In this document: positions 22,820 through 33,965 of the stretch, one piece after another
Layout: each line of letters starts with the position of its first letter
How positions within the stretch are numbered: position 1 is the first letter of the stretch
Assembly (NCBI RefSeq): GCF_000001735.4
Contig: NC_003074.8
Coordinates: 4,464,101 to 4,528,100 of the forward strand
Direction: 5' to 3'
Origin: Arabidopsis thaliana
Lineage: Eukaryota > Streptophyta > Magnoliopsida > Brassicales > Brassicaceae
DNA length: 64,000 nt
Position numbers and translations under genes: made by a program
Notes under the pieces: model-generated
Seen by the model: the letters and a program-made list of their open reading frames with translations, nothing else
What the model was told of the DNA's origin: nothing
Database searches by the model: none

Positions 22820-25800
22820 ATGAGTCGACTACAGAAGCGAGGGAAACAGGAAAAGCCTGTTGTATCTGATGGAGCTCAAAAGGTTATTGTTGCTGTTAAA
22901 GCATCTAGGGAGATTCCAAAGACTGCCTTGATTTGGGCTTTGACTCATGTTGTTCAGCCTGGGGATTGCATTACCCTTATTGTTGTTGTCCCTTCTCACA
23001 ACTCCGGTACTTTTCCTGCGTCTGTTTCGTTGATCTTTAGTTGTTTGTTCTGGTCTTGTGTTGTGGTGGTTGATTCTTATCTCATTTGCTTTCTGATGAA
23101 TTTGTAGGACGAAAACTTTGGGGTTTCACTAAGAGTTTCCCTATGTTTGCTGGGGATTGTGCAAGTGGTCATCGGAAATCACATTCTGAAGCACTACCGG
23201 AGATTAAAAGTGATCTCACTGACACTTGTTCCCAAATGATTCTCCAGCTTCATGATGTCTATGACCCGAATAAGGTTAGCTCTTTATGTATCTATGTTTA
23301 GCTATGATGATCTCGTGAAATCATCTCATGTTTCTCATGCTCTTTTGTTGTTCTTTGTGATTGCTTTGAAGATAAATGTCAAGATTAAGATTGTTTCTGG
23401 ATCACCCTGTGGAGCAGTTGCTGCTGAGTCGAAGAAAGCGCAAGCGAACTGGGTAGTAATGGACAAGTAATAATCTCTACTTTCATATATATCCTGTTAT
23501 TTTCCTTTAGTTTTGTGAACATTTTAAAGTTGAAATCTCTTAATGATGGGTTACACAATTATATTTACTTTCACCAATTTACACTGGTGTTGTGTGGTTT
23601 GTTTTGCAGACACCTCAAGCAGGAAGAGAAACGGTGTATGGATGAATTGCAATGCAACATTGTGGTGATGAAGCGTTCGCAGGCAAAAGTTCTACGCTTA
23701 AACCTTGTTGGATCTCCTAAGAAAGATGCTGGAAAAGAGTGTCCCTTACCATCTGGACCAGAAGCAGCATCTGAGAAACACTCAAAGAACACTAAAGGAT
23801 TGTTAGATGCTGATAGAGGACTACCTGTCACTCCTACTAGCAGCCCTGAGCTGGGGACACCGTTCACAAGTACAGAAGCCGGGACTTCATCTGTGTCGAG
23901 CTCCGACCTGGGAACTTCACCTTTCTTCACATTGGGAATGAACGGATACATGAAGAAGGATGGAGCATTGGTGATCAAGGAGAATGATGGTCTTGATGAT
24001 TCTGGCTCTGAAACAGAGAGTGAAAACCAATCATTAGCGTCAACGAGTATGAGATTCCAGCCATGGATATCAGAATATATTGGCACCCATCGCCACTCAT
24101 CCCAGGAGGCCGAAGAAAGCTTATTATGGAAAAATGATGACAGGGCACAAATATCCACTACAAAGGCTTTGCTTGAAAAGTTCTCTAAACTTGATGTTGA
24201 AGTTGGGTTGTCGTCTAGTCGAAGGATGGATTTAGAGTTTAGTGGAAACGTAAGAGATGCAATATCACTCTCTCGAAGTGCTCCTCCTGGTCCACCTCCT
24301 CTCTGTTCAATTTGCCAGCACAAGGCGCCAGTATTTGGGAAACCCCCAAGGCTGTTTACATACGCTGAATTAGAGCTTGCAACGGGTGGGTTTTCACAGG
24401 CTAACTTCTTGGCTGAGGGTGGTTATGGATCTGTTCATCGGGGTGTGCTACCAGAAGGCCAGGTAGTTGCAGTAAAGCAACACAAATTGGCCAGTTCTCA
24501 AGGAGATGTAGAGTTTTGCTCCGAAGTGGAAGTTCTCAGCTGTGCTCAGCACAGAAACGTCGTTATGCTAATTGGTTTCTGCATTGAAGACAGCAGACGG
24601 CTCTTGGTCTATGAATACATTTGCAATGGTTCACTTGACTCTCATCTATACGGTAATATTTGCTTAAAATTCACATGTGCCTTGGTAATACTAATTCATA
24701 TTTTATCCAAAAAAAAAATGTTGCTTAAAATTTCCATTGAAGCTCTTGTGGTGAAAAATGTTTGCTCAGTATCAAGCTCTTTTCTAGGTCGTCAAAAGGA
24801 AACTCTGGAATGGCCAGCACGGCAAAAGATTGCTGTTGGAGCTGCAAGAGGTCTTCGGTATCTTCACGAAGAGTGCAGAGTTGGCTGTATTGTCCACAGA
24901 GACATGCGTCCTAACAACATCCTCATCACTCATGATAATGAGCCACTGGTATGTATAAATATGGTCTTGCTCATTCATCGTAACAGCAGATATCCACTGT
25001 TTCATATGCTTTTTCGTCCTGAGTCAACTTTGATAATATCATCAGGTTGGAGATTTTGGTCTAGCAAGATGGCAGCCTGATGGGGAAATGGGTGTAGATA
25101 CACGAGTGATAGGAACCTTCGGGTGAGACACCTACTAAAGCTATCATTTTGCTCCTGAAACTTAACAATTTGTCTGTTGCTAAAAGAAATTGCTTGGTTG
25201 GTGTGCAGCTATCTAGCTCCCGAATATGCTCAAAGCGGGCAAATCACAGAAAAAGCTGATGTCTACTCGTTCGGGGTTGTTCTAGTTGAGCTAGTCACTG
25301 GCCGCAAAGCCATTGATATCACCAGGCCGAAAGGCCAGCAATGCCTGACTGAATGGGTAATGATTTCATATCTTTAGTTTTCAGCAAAGTAACAGAACTG
25401 ACTCTCCTTTTGTGGCTTGTGATCTCAGGCACGTCCTCTACTGGAAGAATATGCGATAGATGAACTTATCGATCCGAGGCTTGGGAACCGTTTTGTAGAA
25501 AGTGAGGTCATTTGTATGCTTCATGCAGCTTCGTTGTGCATACGTAGAGATCCACATTTGAGGCCACGCATGTCTCAGGTAACCAAAAGCTCTTCTTGAA
25601 ATCACTCTTCAGTCTCAGTCTCAGGATCATTCAGTTTAAGTTTCTGATGATACTAAAACTTCTGGTAAATAATGAAGGTGTTGCGTATACTGGAAGGAGA
25701 TATGATAATGGATGGAAACTACGCATCAACTCCAGGTTCAGAGGCAGGCAACCGAAGCGGGAGGTTCTGGGCGGATCATTACAGCGGTCAGCTAACGAAT

Positions 25801-25911
25801 GATGGCTCGGATAGGTTCAGTGAAAGGCTGTCTGTTGAAACGCCAAGACTAGCTTTGAGGGAGAGGGAAAGAAGCCAGAGGTTTGAACTAAACCATAACA
25901 AGCAATACTAA
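22820..25911 (+). CDS. Receptor-like cytoplasmic kinase with N-terminal UspA-like domain
   Basis: Nine exons (22820-23006, 23108-23274, 23372-23466, 23610-24652, 24788-24948, 25046-25122, 25209-25356, 25429-25578, 25678-25911) give 753 residues. Residues ~20-150 form an adenine-nucleotide alpha-hydrolase/UspA-like fold ([34 protein letters not shown]). A serine-rich linker with two [16 protein letters not shown] motifs follows. The kinase domain starts at [13 protein letters not shown] (about 398): [13 protein letters not shown]439 in [15 protein letters not shown] with D536, [23 protein letters not shown] and [18 protein letters not shown]. All catalytic residues are present and it is an RD kinase. 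No signal peptide or transmembrane helix is seen, so it is cytoplasmic (PERK-like kinase half). Ligand and pathway are unknown. Probably At3g13690. Confidence 0.93.
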
Positions 25912-26758
25912 TCACACTACTTTGCTTTATGATAAGTTTAGTTGATAGGGTATTTAGTAAAGTCCTCTGTTTTAAGTGATGTGGTCCAAAGCTGGCAACA
26001 CAGCTTTTTTTGTTTGTATAGTGGGGTAAGATGCAAAAACAGTTGCTAAATATGTTATCAAGGAATTTAAAATTGTTTTTGGTAAAGGAGTATTAAAAGA
26101 ACAAAACAACAAGAGAGGCTTTTTCTCCTTTTTTCGAATTTGAATTATTGGTTTAGGAGAGTCAATAGAATTGTTCTGCAGAAGAAAACAAAACAATGAG
26201 AGGGCTTCCTTCTCCTTACGACATCGACATTGGAAGTCTTCAAAATTGTAATAATGGTGCATGAGAGAGAAGTCATGTTTGAATCTGACTTTGCCTGTCA
26301 ATACAGTGATGCGTTGGTCCTCAGTATCTTTTCTACTTATCCGCATCACCAATTATCAAAAAATTTCAAAATTGAACACACAAGAAAAGCCCAAAGATGG
26401 CGAGGACTTTGGTGGGGCAGTACGTTCAGAGGTTCCATGGATTTTACTCACTGGATCATGACAAATATCTGATTGTCTCTTTCTATCAACGTGCTCATAA
26501 CAACATAAGATTTTGGAGATCTTATTAGTAAATCTTGAATAAATATATTCATATGTATCTCTTAAGTCAGTGTCAGCATAGAAGGATTCATCTTCATGAC
26601 AACAAATAGTAAGTGAAGATTTAAAATAAGAAATACAGCTTTCATTTGCTTATGATCTCTATATATCTTGTTTTCATAAGAGACTACCATTGGCATATGG
26701 TACATTATCCACCACATTCTTCATTTGAGAAGTGAGGCTTTGTGGTTATGATAATCTT
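25912..26758. other. Convergent 3' region between the RLCK and RNA-binding genes
   Basis: 3' UTRs of two convergent genes and spacer. No further gene is supported; short open frames on both strands near 26230-26470 look like chance. Confidence 0.5.
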
Positions 26759-28532
26759 TTACTGTTTCCTCATCTTTGATCTTGCATATCTGGAAGAACC
26801 AAAAACCAGGGTGTGACATTGGGGTAGCTGTAATGACTATGAGAGTAATAATCTGGCAAAATTTGAATTTTAAACTAATTGTTGAACAAGTGTAAGAAAA
26901 ACTACTCTTACTCTATATGCATGCCGCCTCGGTCTGAAGAGGATAAGAGGTTCCCTTGAAGATGATTCATGGCATCAGTAGCTTGCTCGATTTCCTGCAA
27001 TTGGTGAGAGTGGGTATATAGACTACAAAGACAAAATCAAAAGCATGTATAACAACTTATACCTCAAAATCAGCAAATGCAACCGGCATTCCGCCTCTAG
27101 CTCGGATTTTTAAAATGTGGAAACCAGGATATCTGTAAGCAAATGGATCAGATCAATCGACTTTCGGAAAGGCAAAAACCAATGATTGTTTGAAGAAACA
27201 TTCAAACCCTAATGCTGTAGGTTTCAGTCATTGTACAAGGTTACCTAGATAGGAGTTGTTTGAGTTCATCTTCTGTACAATTAGGCCCTAGATTAGCTAT
27301 AAACAAGGTCGAACAAGCTCGAGCACCAGAACCTCCTTCAGATGCTTTCTCTAAGTGCCCCTGTAGAAATCTATCAGTAAGCTACTGAACCATAAGGAAG
27401 TCTATATGGAAGTATCTTACAGTAAGTAACAAATAAGATTTTATTAATCTTCAACGAACTTGAGAAATAGAGATATCTCAACTGGTTAAAAAGATTAGAT
27501 TTTTGGCTTGGACTTACATTAGCAGATGGTGCTTTACTATCTGGCTCAGAATCCGCTTCGCTGTAAATTTGCAAAGAAATCAGAATACATTAGTCTTCTT
27601 CTTTTGACCTAAAAAACTACAAAACCAAGCTTCTAATTGTCATTTTCAACCTTTTGGTAGTATCGTTTTCCTTTGGAGAATCGCTATTTCCAGGTTCCTG
27701 CACCTCATCTGGATCGCTATCCCCTAGATGCATCAACAATGATCAAGCAGAAACATAAAGCATTCATACATTTAAATAATTAGGAGTCCACAAGGTAACC
27801 AGAACATTACCTTCATCACTCTGGTCATCCTGAGACTTAGAAATTTCCTTGTTTCTGTTATCAATCACAACATAAGGTCCACTTCCTATCCACATAGACT
27901 GTTCATTACTCATTGATCGATTTACCAACCACACTAACTCAATAGTAAGAAGAGAGTAAAGTCTAGAAAATACCTGGCCTTTCTTTTCTTCTAGAGTTTG
28001 ATCTAGCTAGTTCTATATGTAGATTTGATCCTGTTTGAGGATCAAATTTCACACCCTAAAAGAAATGCTTCACCACAATCAAATAACACAATGTAACAAT
28101 AGAGTCACACAATTCGATCAAAGTGAATCTTACATTTAGCTCATTCATTGCAGCCAAGGCGAATCTATGACTCGTGAATGTTGCAAATGCCACAACCTGA
28201 AGATAGGTAACTTCAGAAAGCTTAAACATCGATAGAATCACAAAGTATACAGCTTTTCTAAAAATGGGAATAAAAAAAAACAGAAATTGGAGATTTTTAC
28301 AAACCTGGTCACCGCGTCCAGTGTACTTGAGCTGACAAGATTCGAATCCATGACGACGACGGAAGAGATTGTGGATCTCACGAGCCTTAACGTCATTAGG
28401 CAAGCCAGAGACAAAGAGAGTGTTAATCGCCCCAGGTTCGTCGGCGAGCAGTGGCAGCTGCGGCGGAAGATGATGAGGATGAGAATGAAGTTGATAGACG
28501 TAGAAAGGATCGTACGGTTGGTGATACGCCAT
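26759..28532 (-). CDS. Two-RRM RNA-binding protein; frame apparently disrupted in RRM2
   Basis: Ten exons on the minus strand: 28532-28305, 28196-28134, 28055-27974, 27885-27811, 27723-27651, 27560-27518, 27360-27245, 27133-27063, 26994-26912 and 26789-26759. RRM1 spans exons 1-3 (INTLFVSGLPNDVKAREIHN, VVAFATFTSHRFALAAMNEL). An acidic serine-rich linker follows, then RRM2 (CSTLFIANLGPNCTEDELKQ, GGMPVAFADFEEIEQA, MHIEYARSKMRKQ). The family resembles yeast Whi3/scw1-type mRNA-binding proteins. Exon 8 is 71 nt, one more than the frame allows: RYPGF and HILKIRARGG are in different frames owing to a CCC run at 27119-27121. With the obvious acceptor the protein stops at about 238 residues. An internal acceptor (exon 8 starting 27096) restores the frame but drops ~12 residues of RRM2, giving 275. 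Probably At3g13700. Confidence 0.8.
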
Positions 28533-29725
28533 TTTCCTCTAGCCGGCGGCGAGGTTGACGGTTGTATTAAGCGCCGGCGAAGAGAGCTGACGTGTAAATG
28601 GAAGTGTGAGACACACTGTTTAAATGTAAAAATATGTTCCTTTTTGAATTTTATGGGCTGATACTATTGGGCCTTAATGAATGGCCCAATAAGGCGCCAA
28701 AAAGTGATAAAAGTAAGCAGCCCGCCAAAAACAAGAAGCGAAGACTTTGACATTATTAAGTTTGTTCATACTTCAAAACTTAAAAACAGAGAGAGAATCA
28801 AACCAAACTTACACGGTTACACCATAAACTATAATTACACATAAGATGATCAAAAACAATAGAATATACATAAAAATGGAGATCAATCGTTTTAAGACGA
28901 AGGGTGTGACGTCAGTCCTGAAGTCTCAGTCGTCGCCGCTTCTTCATCCAAAAAAAGATCATCCGTCTTCCTAATCACCGCATGGATCAGAACCAACACA
29001 GCTCCGGCCATCAACGCCGCAACAATATTAAACGTCGCGTTGGTCAATAGAAGTAGAACGATGGTAATCACCGATAGACCAATCAAGACCGCACGATCGT
29101 CGATTTGAAACCTGAACACCTTGAGAGGCACATCACGGAGAAAATAAAGGAAGATCCATAGGAAAACCAAACCGGTAAAGACGATGAGCGAGGTCGGATG
29201 CCAAATCAAGCTGAAGAATATGACGTTCAAGATTACGATTGCGTAATTACTACGGAAGTAAGCAAGATTTGTCTTGATTCTTGAGAAAACATCGGAGACG
29301 CCGTGAGGTAGTCCCGTGGAGTGTAAATCGAACATCACCCTCCAGGAGCGGCGCGTGGCTAGTCCGTCTTTGATACGTTGCTTAGCGCGTGAGATAGACT
29401 CGTGATTCACTGCCGGAGATGCATGAGACGACGTGGTAATCTCGTCGTTGTTCGCCATTAGTGAATAAGATGACTTGATTGAAATAATGTAAAACTGTTC
29501 TGATTTATTGTTTTATCTCTCTGTGTATAATATATGAAGAAGGTCTCTTGAATTTGCATATGGAATAAAACCAAATAAATTAGATGGTGTGTTAAAACAT
29601 TAGACCGAGTTTTTTTCCGTAGAAATTTTGTGATATTATTACAATAATGTAGCGTGATGTTATATATATATAAAAGGATGTAGCGTTATGATCTGATTCA
29701 ATTTGGTCAATGTCTGAAAGTCGAT
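28305..29725 (-). repeat. Tandem segmental duplication, unit A (RRM gene 5' end plus PRA1.F4)
   Basis: This unit contains RRM-gene exon 1 and promoter, the spacer, PRA1.F4 and its upstream region as far as TTGGTCAATGTCTGAAA (about 29703-29719). The same order recurs in unit B. Shared landmarks are CGTCCAGTGTACTTGAG, TTAAGCGCCGGCGAAG and ATGGGCT in the spacer, the PRA1 coding region, and the TTGGTCAATG end. Confidence 0.7.
28892..29458 (-). CDS. PRA1.F4: Prenylated Rab acceptor family protein PRA1.F4
   Basis: A single exon of 188 codons. PRA1 proteins are small membrane proteins of the ER, Golgi and endosomes that bind prenylated Rab GTPases and help vesicle trafficking. A hydrophilic N-terminus (about 1-70) with conserved [19 protein letters not shown] and the PRA1 signature [12 protein letters not shown] precede four hydrophobic segments in two pairs ([30 protein letters not shown], then [16 protein letters not shown] and [17 protein letters not shown]). 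The tail is acidic ([13 protein letters not shown]). It is a tandem duplicate of the gene at 31102. No introns, as usual for this family. Confidence 0.93.
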   Translation of the reverse strand: MANNDEITTSSHASPAVNHESISRAKQRIKDGLATRRSWRVMFDLHSTGLPHGVSDVFSRIKTNLAYFRSNYAIVILNVIFFSLIWHPTSLIVFTGLVFLWIFLYFLRDVPLKVFRFQIDDRAVLIGLSVITIVLLLLTNATFNIVAALMAGAVLVLIHAVIRKTDDLFLDEEAATTETSGLTSHPSS

Positions 29726-29774
29726 CGAGTTCCTGGAATATGAAGTTGGAAGAATTAAATAGAAAAACTTGGTC

Positions 29775-29970
29775 TGCCACGTCCAGTGTACTTGAGTCTT
29801 GAGTGGATAAGATTATGGGGATGAGGATGATGTCGATAGACGTAGTTAAGATCGTAATGTTGGTGATACGCCACTTTAAACCGGTTTGCTTCTAATTGGC
29901 GGCAAGTGTGGCGGTGGTATTAAGCGCCGGCGAAGGGAGCTGACGCGTACAAAGATGTGTATGCTCAATA
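29775..29970 (-). pseudogene. Decayed fragment of the RNA-binding gene's first exon and promoter
   Basis: This stretch matches the intact gene at about 28310-28620, with CGTCCAGTGTACTTGAG, GATGAGGATGA, GTTGGTGATACGCCA (the start-codon region) and TTAAGCGCCGGCGAAG in the same order. An internal ~130-bp part of exon 1 is missing and there are many substitutions, so no RRM is encoded. Confidence 0.75.
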
Positions 29971-29976
29971 CTGTTA

Positions 29977-30245
29977 GACCATCTCCATCAGTAAGGAAAG
30001 TTTTTCAAAAAATTAAAATATTAATATTTTAATTAAGACAGATATATTAATTGTTATTTAATAGTTAAACTAATAATAGGATAACAGCTGTCCAAATTGA
30101 ATGAGAATAGTTTCTCAAAGTTTCTCCTCCAAGAAACTTAATTCTCCTTCTCTCCTACTTTTTCTTCCTTCTCTCTTACTTTTTCCTTTTTTATTATATT
30201 TTTTTTATTGGGTATCTCATTGAAAGACTACTGATGAAGATGCTC
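29977..30245. mobile_element. Tourist/Harbinger-like MITE
   Basis: A 269-bp element has 17-bp terminal inverted repeats (left GACCATCTCCATCAGTA; right end, read inward, GAGCATCTTCATCAGTA; two mismatches) and a 3-bp target duplication TTA at 29974-29976 and 30246-30248. TTA duplications are characteristic of PIF/Harbinger. There is no coding capacity. The unit A paralogue has an uninterrupted equivalent site near 28618. Confidence 0.8.
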
Positions 30246-30681
30246 TTACATATCTAATGGCGTCCGTTTAGAATTACATGGGCTAGAATATTTGTGCCTT
30301 TTGAAAGACCTAATTATATATAAGGATTTTTGCTTCAAATCTTTACATTGGAAATTTGAATAAGGCCTGCATATATATCAAGGATTTTTGCTTCAAATTG
30401 CTCATTTGTGTGACCCAAATGAAAAAAGAACTTAAATCAAGACCAAACTTTTTTTCCTACTTTGAAGGTGAACCAACCTGAATAAACTTTACAACAAAAA
30501 TTGATTATTTTTTTGTTACGGAATGCAAAAAGGGAATATTCATTACAACCCATTTTGAATTTATAATGTTTGACTTATTAATTTGATTATTTATTATGTA
30601 TTTCAGATTAAATCATTTTAAATATTTCAGATTAATAAATCATTCCAAGAAATTATTCCTGAGTTTTGCGAATATAAAATA

Positions 30682-30918
30682 CTCCCTCCGTCCCACTAAG
30701 ATGAATTTTTTAGAAATTGCACATTTTTTAAGAAATATTGTATAAACATAATTTTAACCTCTTAATATATTTTAAAAATAATAATAAATATTTATCTAAT
30801 TATTTAGTAAGGGTAAAACGGGAAAACAATTTTAAAATTTGCATTGCAAATATAAAATTTCTATCTTTGTAAGACAAATATTTTTCCTAAAAAATTTATC
30901 TTTTATGGACAGAGGGAG
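30682..30918. mobile_element. Stowaway-like (Tc1/mariner) MITE
   Basis: A 237-bp element with TA target duplication (30680-30681 and 30919-30920). Its ends are CTCCCTCCGTCC and, read inward from the right, CTCCCTCTGTCC; the inverted similarity continues inward through an AATTTTTTAG block. Stowaway MITEs begin CTCCCTCCGT and duplicate TA. It is AT-rich and non-coding. Confidence 0.9.
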
Positions 30919-31101
30919 TAATAAAAATTATAACAAATTAGAATTGTTCAAACTTCAGACAGAGCTCAAAACTCAGAAAACAAAAGAGAGAGAGAAAGTC
31001 TCAAACCAAACTCACACCAATAAAAATTGATTACGCATAATTAAAAAAACAAGATAATATACAAAAATAGAAAAGATACACAAATTTCGAGATGAAACGA
31101 T

Positions 31102-31668
31102 TTAAGTCGACGGGTATGACGTCAGCCCAGAAGTCTCAGTCGTCGCCGCTTCTTCATCCAAGAAAAGATCCTCCGTCTTCCTAACCACCGAATGGATCAA
31201 AACCAACACAGCTCCGGTCACAAGCGCTCCAACAATATTAAACGTCGCGTTGGTCAACAGGAGTAAAACGACGGTTAACACCGATAAAACAATCAAGACC
31301 GTCCGATCATCGATCTGAAACCGGAACAGCTTGATAGGCTCATCACGGAGAAAATACAGAAAGATCCAAACAACGACCAAGACGGTGAAGACGATGAGCG
31401 ATGTCGGATGCCAGATCAAGCTGAAGAAGATAACGATCAAGACAACGATTGCGTAGTTCATACGGAAGTAAGCAAGATTGGTCTTGATTCTTGTGAACGC
31501 ATCGGAGACACCGTGAGGCAGTCCCATGGAGTGGAAATCGAACATCACTCTCCAAGCACGGCGCGTGGCTAGCCCGGCTTTGATACGGTGTTTAGCGCGT
31601 GAGAGAGACTCGACATCCACCAACGGAGATGCATGAGACGACGTCGGAATCGCACCGTAGTTCGTCAT
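31102..31668 (-). CDS. PRA1.F3: Prenylated Rab acceptor family protein PRA1.F3
   Basis: A single exon of 188 codons from the ATG at 31668 ([18 protein letters not shown]). The open frame extends upstream to 31785, but that part is AT-rich leader and the chosen start matches the paralogue. It has the same architecture as PRA1.F4: [31 protein letters not shown], two pairs of hydrophobic segments and the acidic end [15 protein letters not shown]. It is predicted to act in Rab-dependent trafficking at the ER, Golgi and endosomes. The downstream spacer holds two MITEs and the scrap of the duplicated RNA-binding gene. Confidence 0.93.
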   Translation of the reverse strand: MTNYGAIPTSSHASPLVDVESLSRAKHRIKAGLATRRAWRVMFDFHSMGLPHGVSDAFTRIKTNLAYFRMNYAIVVLIVIFFSLIWHPTSLIVFTVLVVVWIFLYFLRDEPIKLFRFQIDDRTVLIVLSVLTVVLLLLTNATFNIVGALVTGAVLVLIHSVVRKTEDLFLDEEAATTETSGLTSYPST

Positions 31669-31920
31669 TAGTAATATCGGGTTATGGTTTAGCGCGTGTG
31701 AGATTGAATAGAGAAAGTAAATGAAAAGACTGTTTGTTATGTGTATATATGAATTCTGAAAGGTCCCAAGAATTAGGTGATACACATTTGCATATGGCGT
31801 TTTCTAAACTAATCTATGTTTATGAAATAAAACAAAATTTAATTAGATCGTGTTTTAAAAAGATTACAATATAGTGTAACGTGAGGATTTGATTCACTAC
31901 TTGGTCAATGTCTGAAAAGT

Positions 31921-32660
31921 ATAAGTTTTAGATACTCGAGATTTGGGTAACAGCAATTTATAAGTAGATGAATTACTACATGTTGAAGGACTATATAGTT
32001 AATTTGAAAGACTAATGATAAAGTAAGAGACACGGTGTCACCGAGCGAGAGTGGCATTATTGAATAGTCGATACAGGCTACACGTGACCCCATTTTAGAG
32101 GAGTCTCTCTGGCATATAACTACTCTTTCGCCACGTGTAATGTCGGCAGGAACAATGAGTAAATTATTTATAGTCTCCCTCGGACTTTATCATGATTTTT
32201 AGTCAGCCCAATTACAAAAGATATTGGCCCAATACAACGAAGGTTTCATGTCACATGCTCTCTCTCCATTGGACGATCCACATCGATAGGCTTCTTTAGC
32301 GAGCCAGACTCATGGCTGCTTTAGAATTGATCCCGCTCTGTGAAACAAGAAAATAGTTAGCTTGTGTCAAAGCACAATACATATAAGATCAAAACTATAC
32401 CAAAATGTATGATGGATTACAAAAATCTTAAGTTTTTCTCCATAAGAACCAGAGAAACCTATTCAACAAGATTGCTTAAATCAAAGGTATATTATATAAT
32501 GTAGCTTTCGTTACAAGTAAGCAGAGAAGCAAATACATATATGTAAATCAAGTAGTACCAGATCCACATCACCTATTTTCAAAATAATTCTACATTTTTG
32601 TATATCTCAAGGTCTTCCAACAGTCTCTAGTGTCTGCCGCAGCAAACAAAGGTTCTCTCA
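31921..32660. other. Spacer between PRA1.F3 and MIR823
   Basis: AT-rich DNA without a supported gene. The part nearest 32660 may belong to the MIR823 primary transcript, which runs leftward. Confidence 0.4.
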
Positions 32661-32870
32661 CGACTGTTCAGGGAGACTAATTAATCCCAATAGATGGGGG
32701 ATATGTTTCACTGTTACCATTACCAATCTTATATGATCACCACCCACTAGAACTAAATGGTGATATACTCATTATATACTCTTATTGTTCCAATGGTTAG
32801 TGATCATACAAGATTCGTGATTGTAAAACGTATCCGCCATCTCTTGGATTAGTATCTCTGAAATTGTCTA
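32661..32870 (-). ncRNA. MIR823A: MIR823 microRNA precursor hairpin
   Basis: An imperfect inverted repeat of about 80-90 bases per arm (32661-32750 and 32793-32870) with a loop of ~42 bases. On the minus strand the 3' arm contains, at 32746-32726, exactly the 21-nt sequence I know as miR823 (starting TGGGTGGTGATCATA). miR823 guides cleavage of CHROMOMETHYLASE 3 mRNA and so limits CHG DNA methylation, notably in embryos. The complementary strand lies at about 32800-32820. Pairing extends well beyond the miRNA duplex, as in evolutionarily young miRNA genes. A TATA-like TATATATTGG on the minus strand near 33105 may be the promoter. Locus At3g13724 from memory. Confidence 0.92.
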
Positions 32871-33597
32871 CTTACATGAAAAAAAAAGTTAGTGTTCTCC
32901 ATGGCCATGCAAACTTCACCAAAAAAAAGCTATAACAACGGAATTTCGGGCTGGACTTATCATCAGCCAAACGAGAAATAACTAACAATAAATGAAAATC
33001 AAGGTCTTGAAAAACTCAAAATAGGGAATAAAAACAAGAAAAGGCTCAACGGCGGCGATAACATAAGAAATACCTATTTGCCTAAACAGTTGCCCGTCTT
33101 TGCCAATATATAGGCTTTTCTATTATGCAACTTTTGGGCCTTTAACAGGCTTAACGGATGGATCTCTTAAAAGTGAAGCCCTCTTATCCAAATCAATTCT
33201 AAAGGCTATTGTGTTAACATAAACAACTCGTAGTTACAATAGTGAGAAAAATGTAATATAGTACAATTAGTGGTTAGATCTGGTTGTTAGTGATGTTCAG
33301 TTGAAACAACACAACTTTCTTGTCTTGTCACGTTGTTTAAATCAATTTCAGTGGGTTGTTATGTTAATTACATCATATCATATAAGTGGAGGAGAAATAA
33401 TATGACTTTGCTTAATCATTCATTATTACATCTAAAACTATTAGAGACTATTCAGAAAAGAGAAAACCATCACCCAGTTAAAAATTAAAAAAATAACTAG
33501 TAACTGTAAAATTGCTTAGGAAGCGTTGGCGTAAGCTAATGCTTCTCTGGATCCGTTAATGTCTTCAAAAATTTCCTAAATCTATTGTAGCTTTGTT

Positions 33598-33692
33598 TTT
33601 ACTTTTTTTGCCAAAGTTGCTTTTGTACTGGTTTTCTTTGTAACGCCACAACTTCATTATTAATGATATTAACATATTTAGCAAAAAAACTG
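33598..33692 (+). mobile_element. Possible LINE-like 3' tail
   Basis: TTTGCCAAAGTTGC, TTTCTTTGTAACGCC and AATGATATTAACATATTTAG before an A-run resemble the segment at 2225-2330 and the 3' ends of Arabidopsis non-LTR elements. No coding remnant was recognised upstream. Confidence 0.3.
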
Positions 33693-33934
33693 TAAAATTG
33701 CTTGAAATAGATGTAGACTATCATAATATCTTTATTAGACCATTCTTTTGGAAATATATAAATGATTGAACCAGAATTATAACTTTTCTGTAATGATTTT
33801 CTTAGTTAATAATTTAATATACGAAGAGGAATAGTCGTCCTTAACATTTAAAAAAAAAAAAGAGAGAGAGGAAATAGTCATGAAAATTAGGATTCTATAT
33901 CATATGCATAATTATCATACACCTTTGTACTTCA

Positions 33935-33942
<8 letters not shown>

Positions 33943-33965
<23 letters not shown>
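33943..33965. repeat. AT dinucleotide microsatellite
   Basis: About eleven AT units directly after an A-run of ten. Confidence 0.9.

Larger units (their letters stand above)
29775..31920 (-). repeat. Tandem segmental duplication, unit B (RRM fragment plus PRA1.F3)
   Basis: This is the second copy of unit A, collinear with it but longer, mainly because of MITEs at 29977-30245 and 30682-30918. It ends at TTGGTCAATGTCTGAAA (about 31900-31916). Confidence 0.7.

Noticed and set aside
23571..24323. 250-codon minus-strand frame
   Set aside because: It is antisense to the conserved kinase exon 4, with no recognisable domain; the plus strand is clearly coding.
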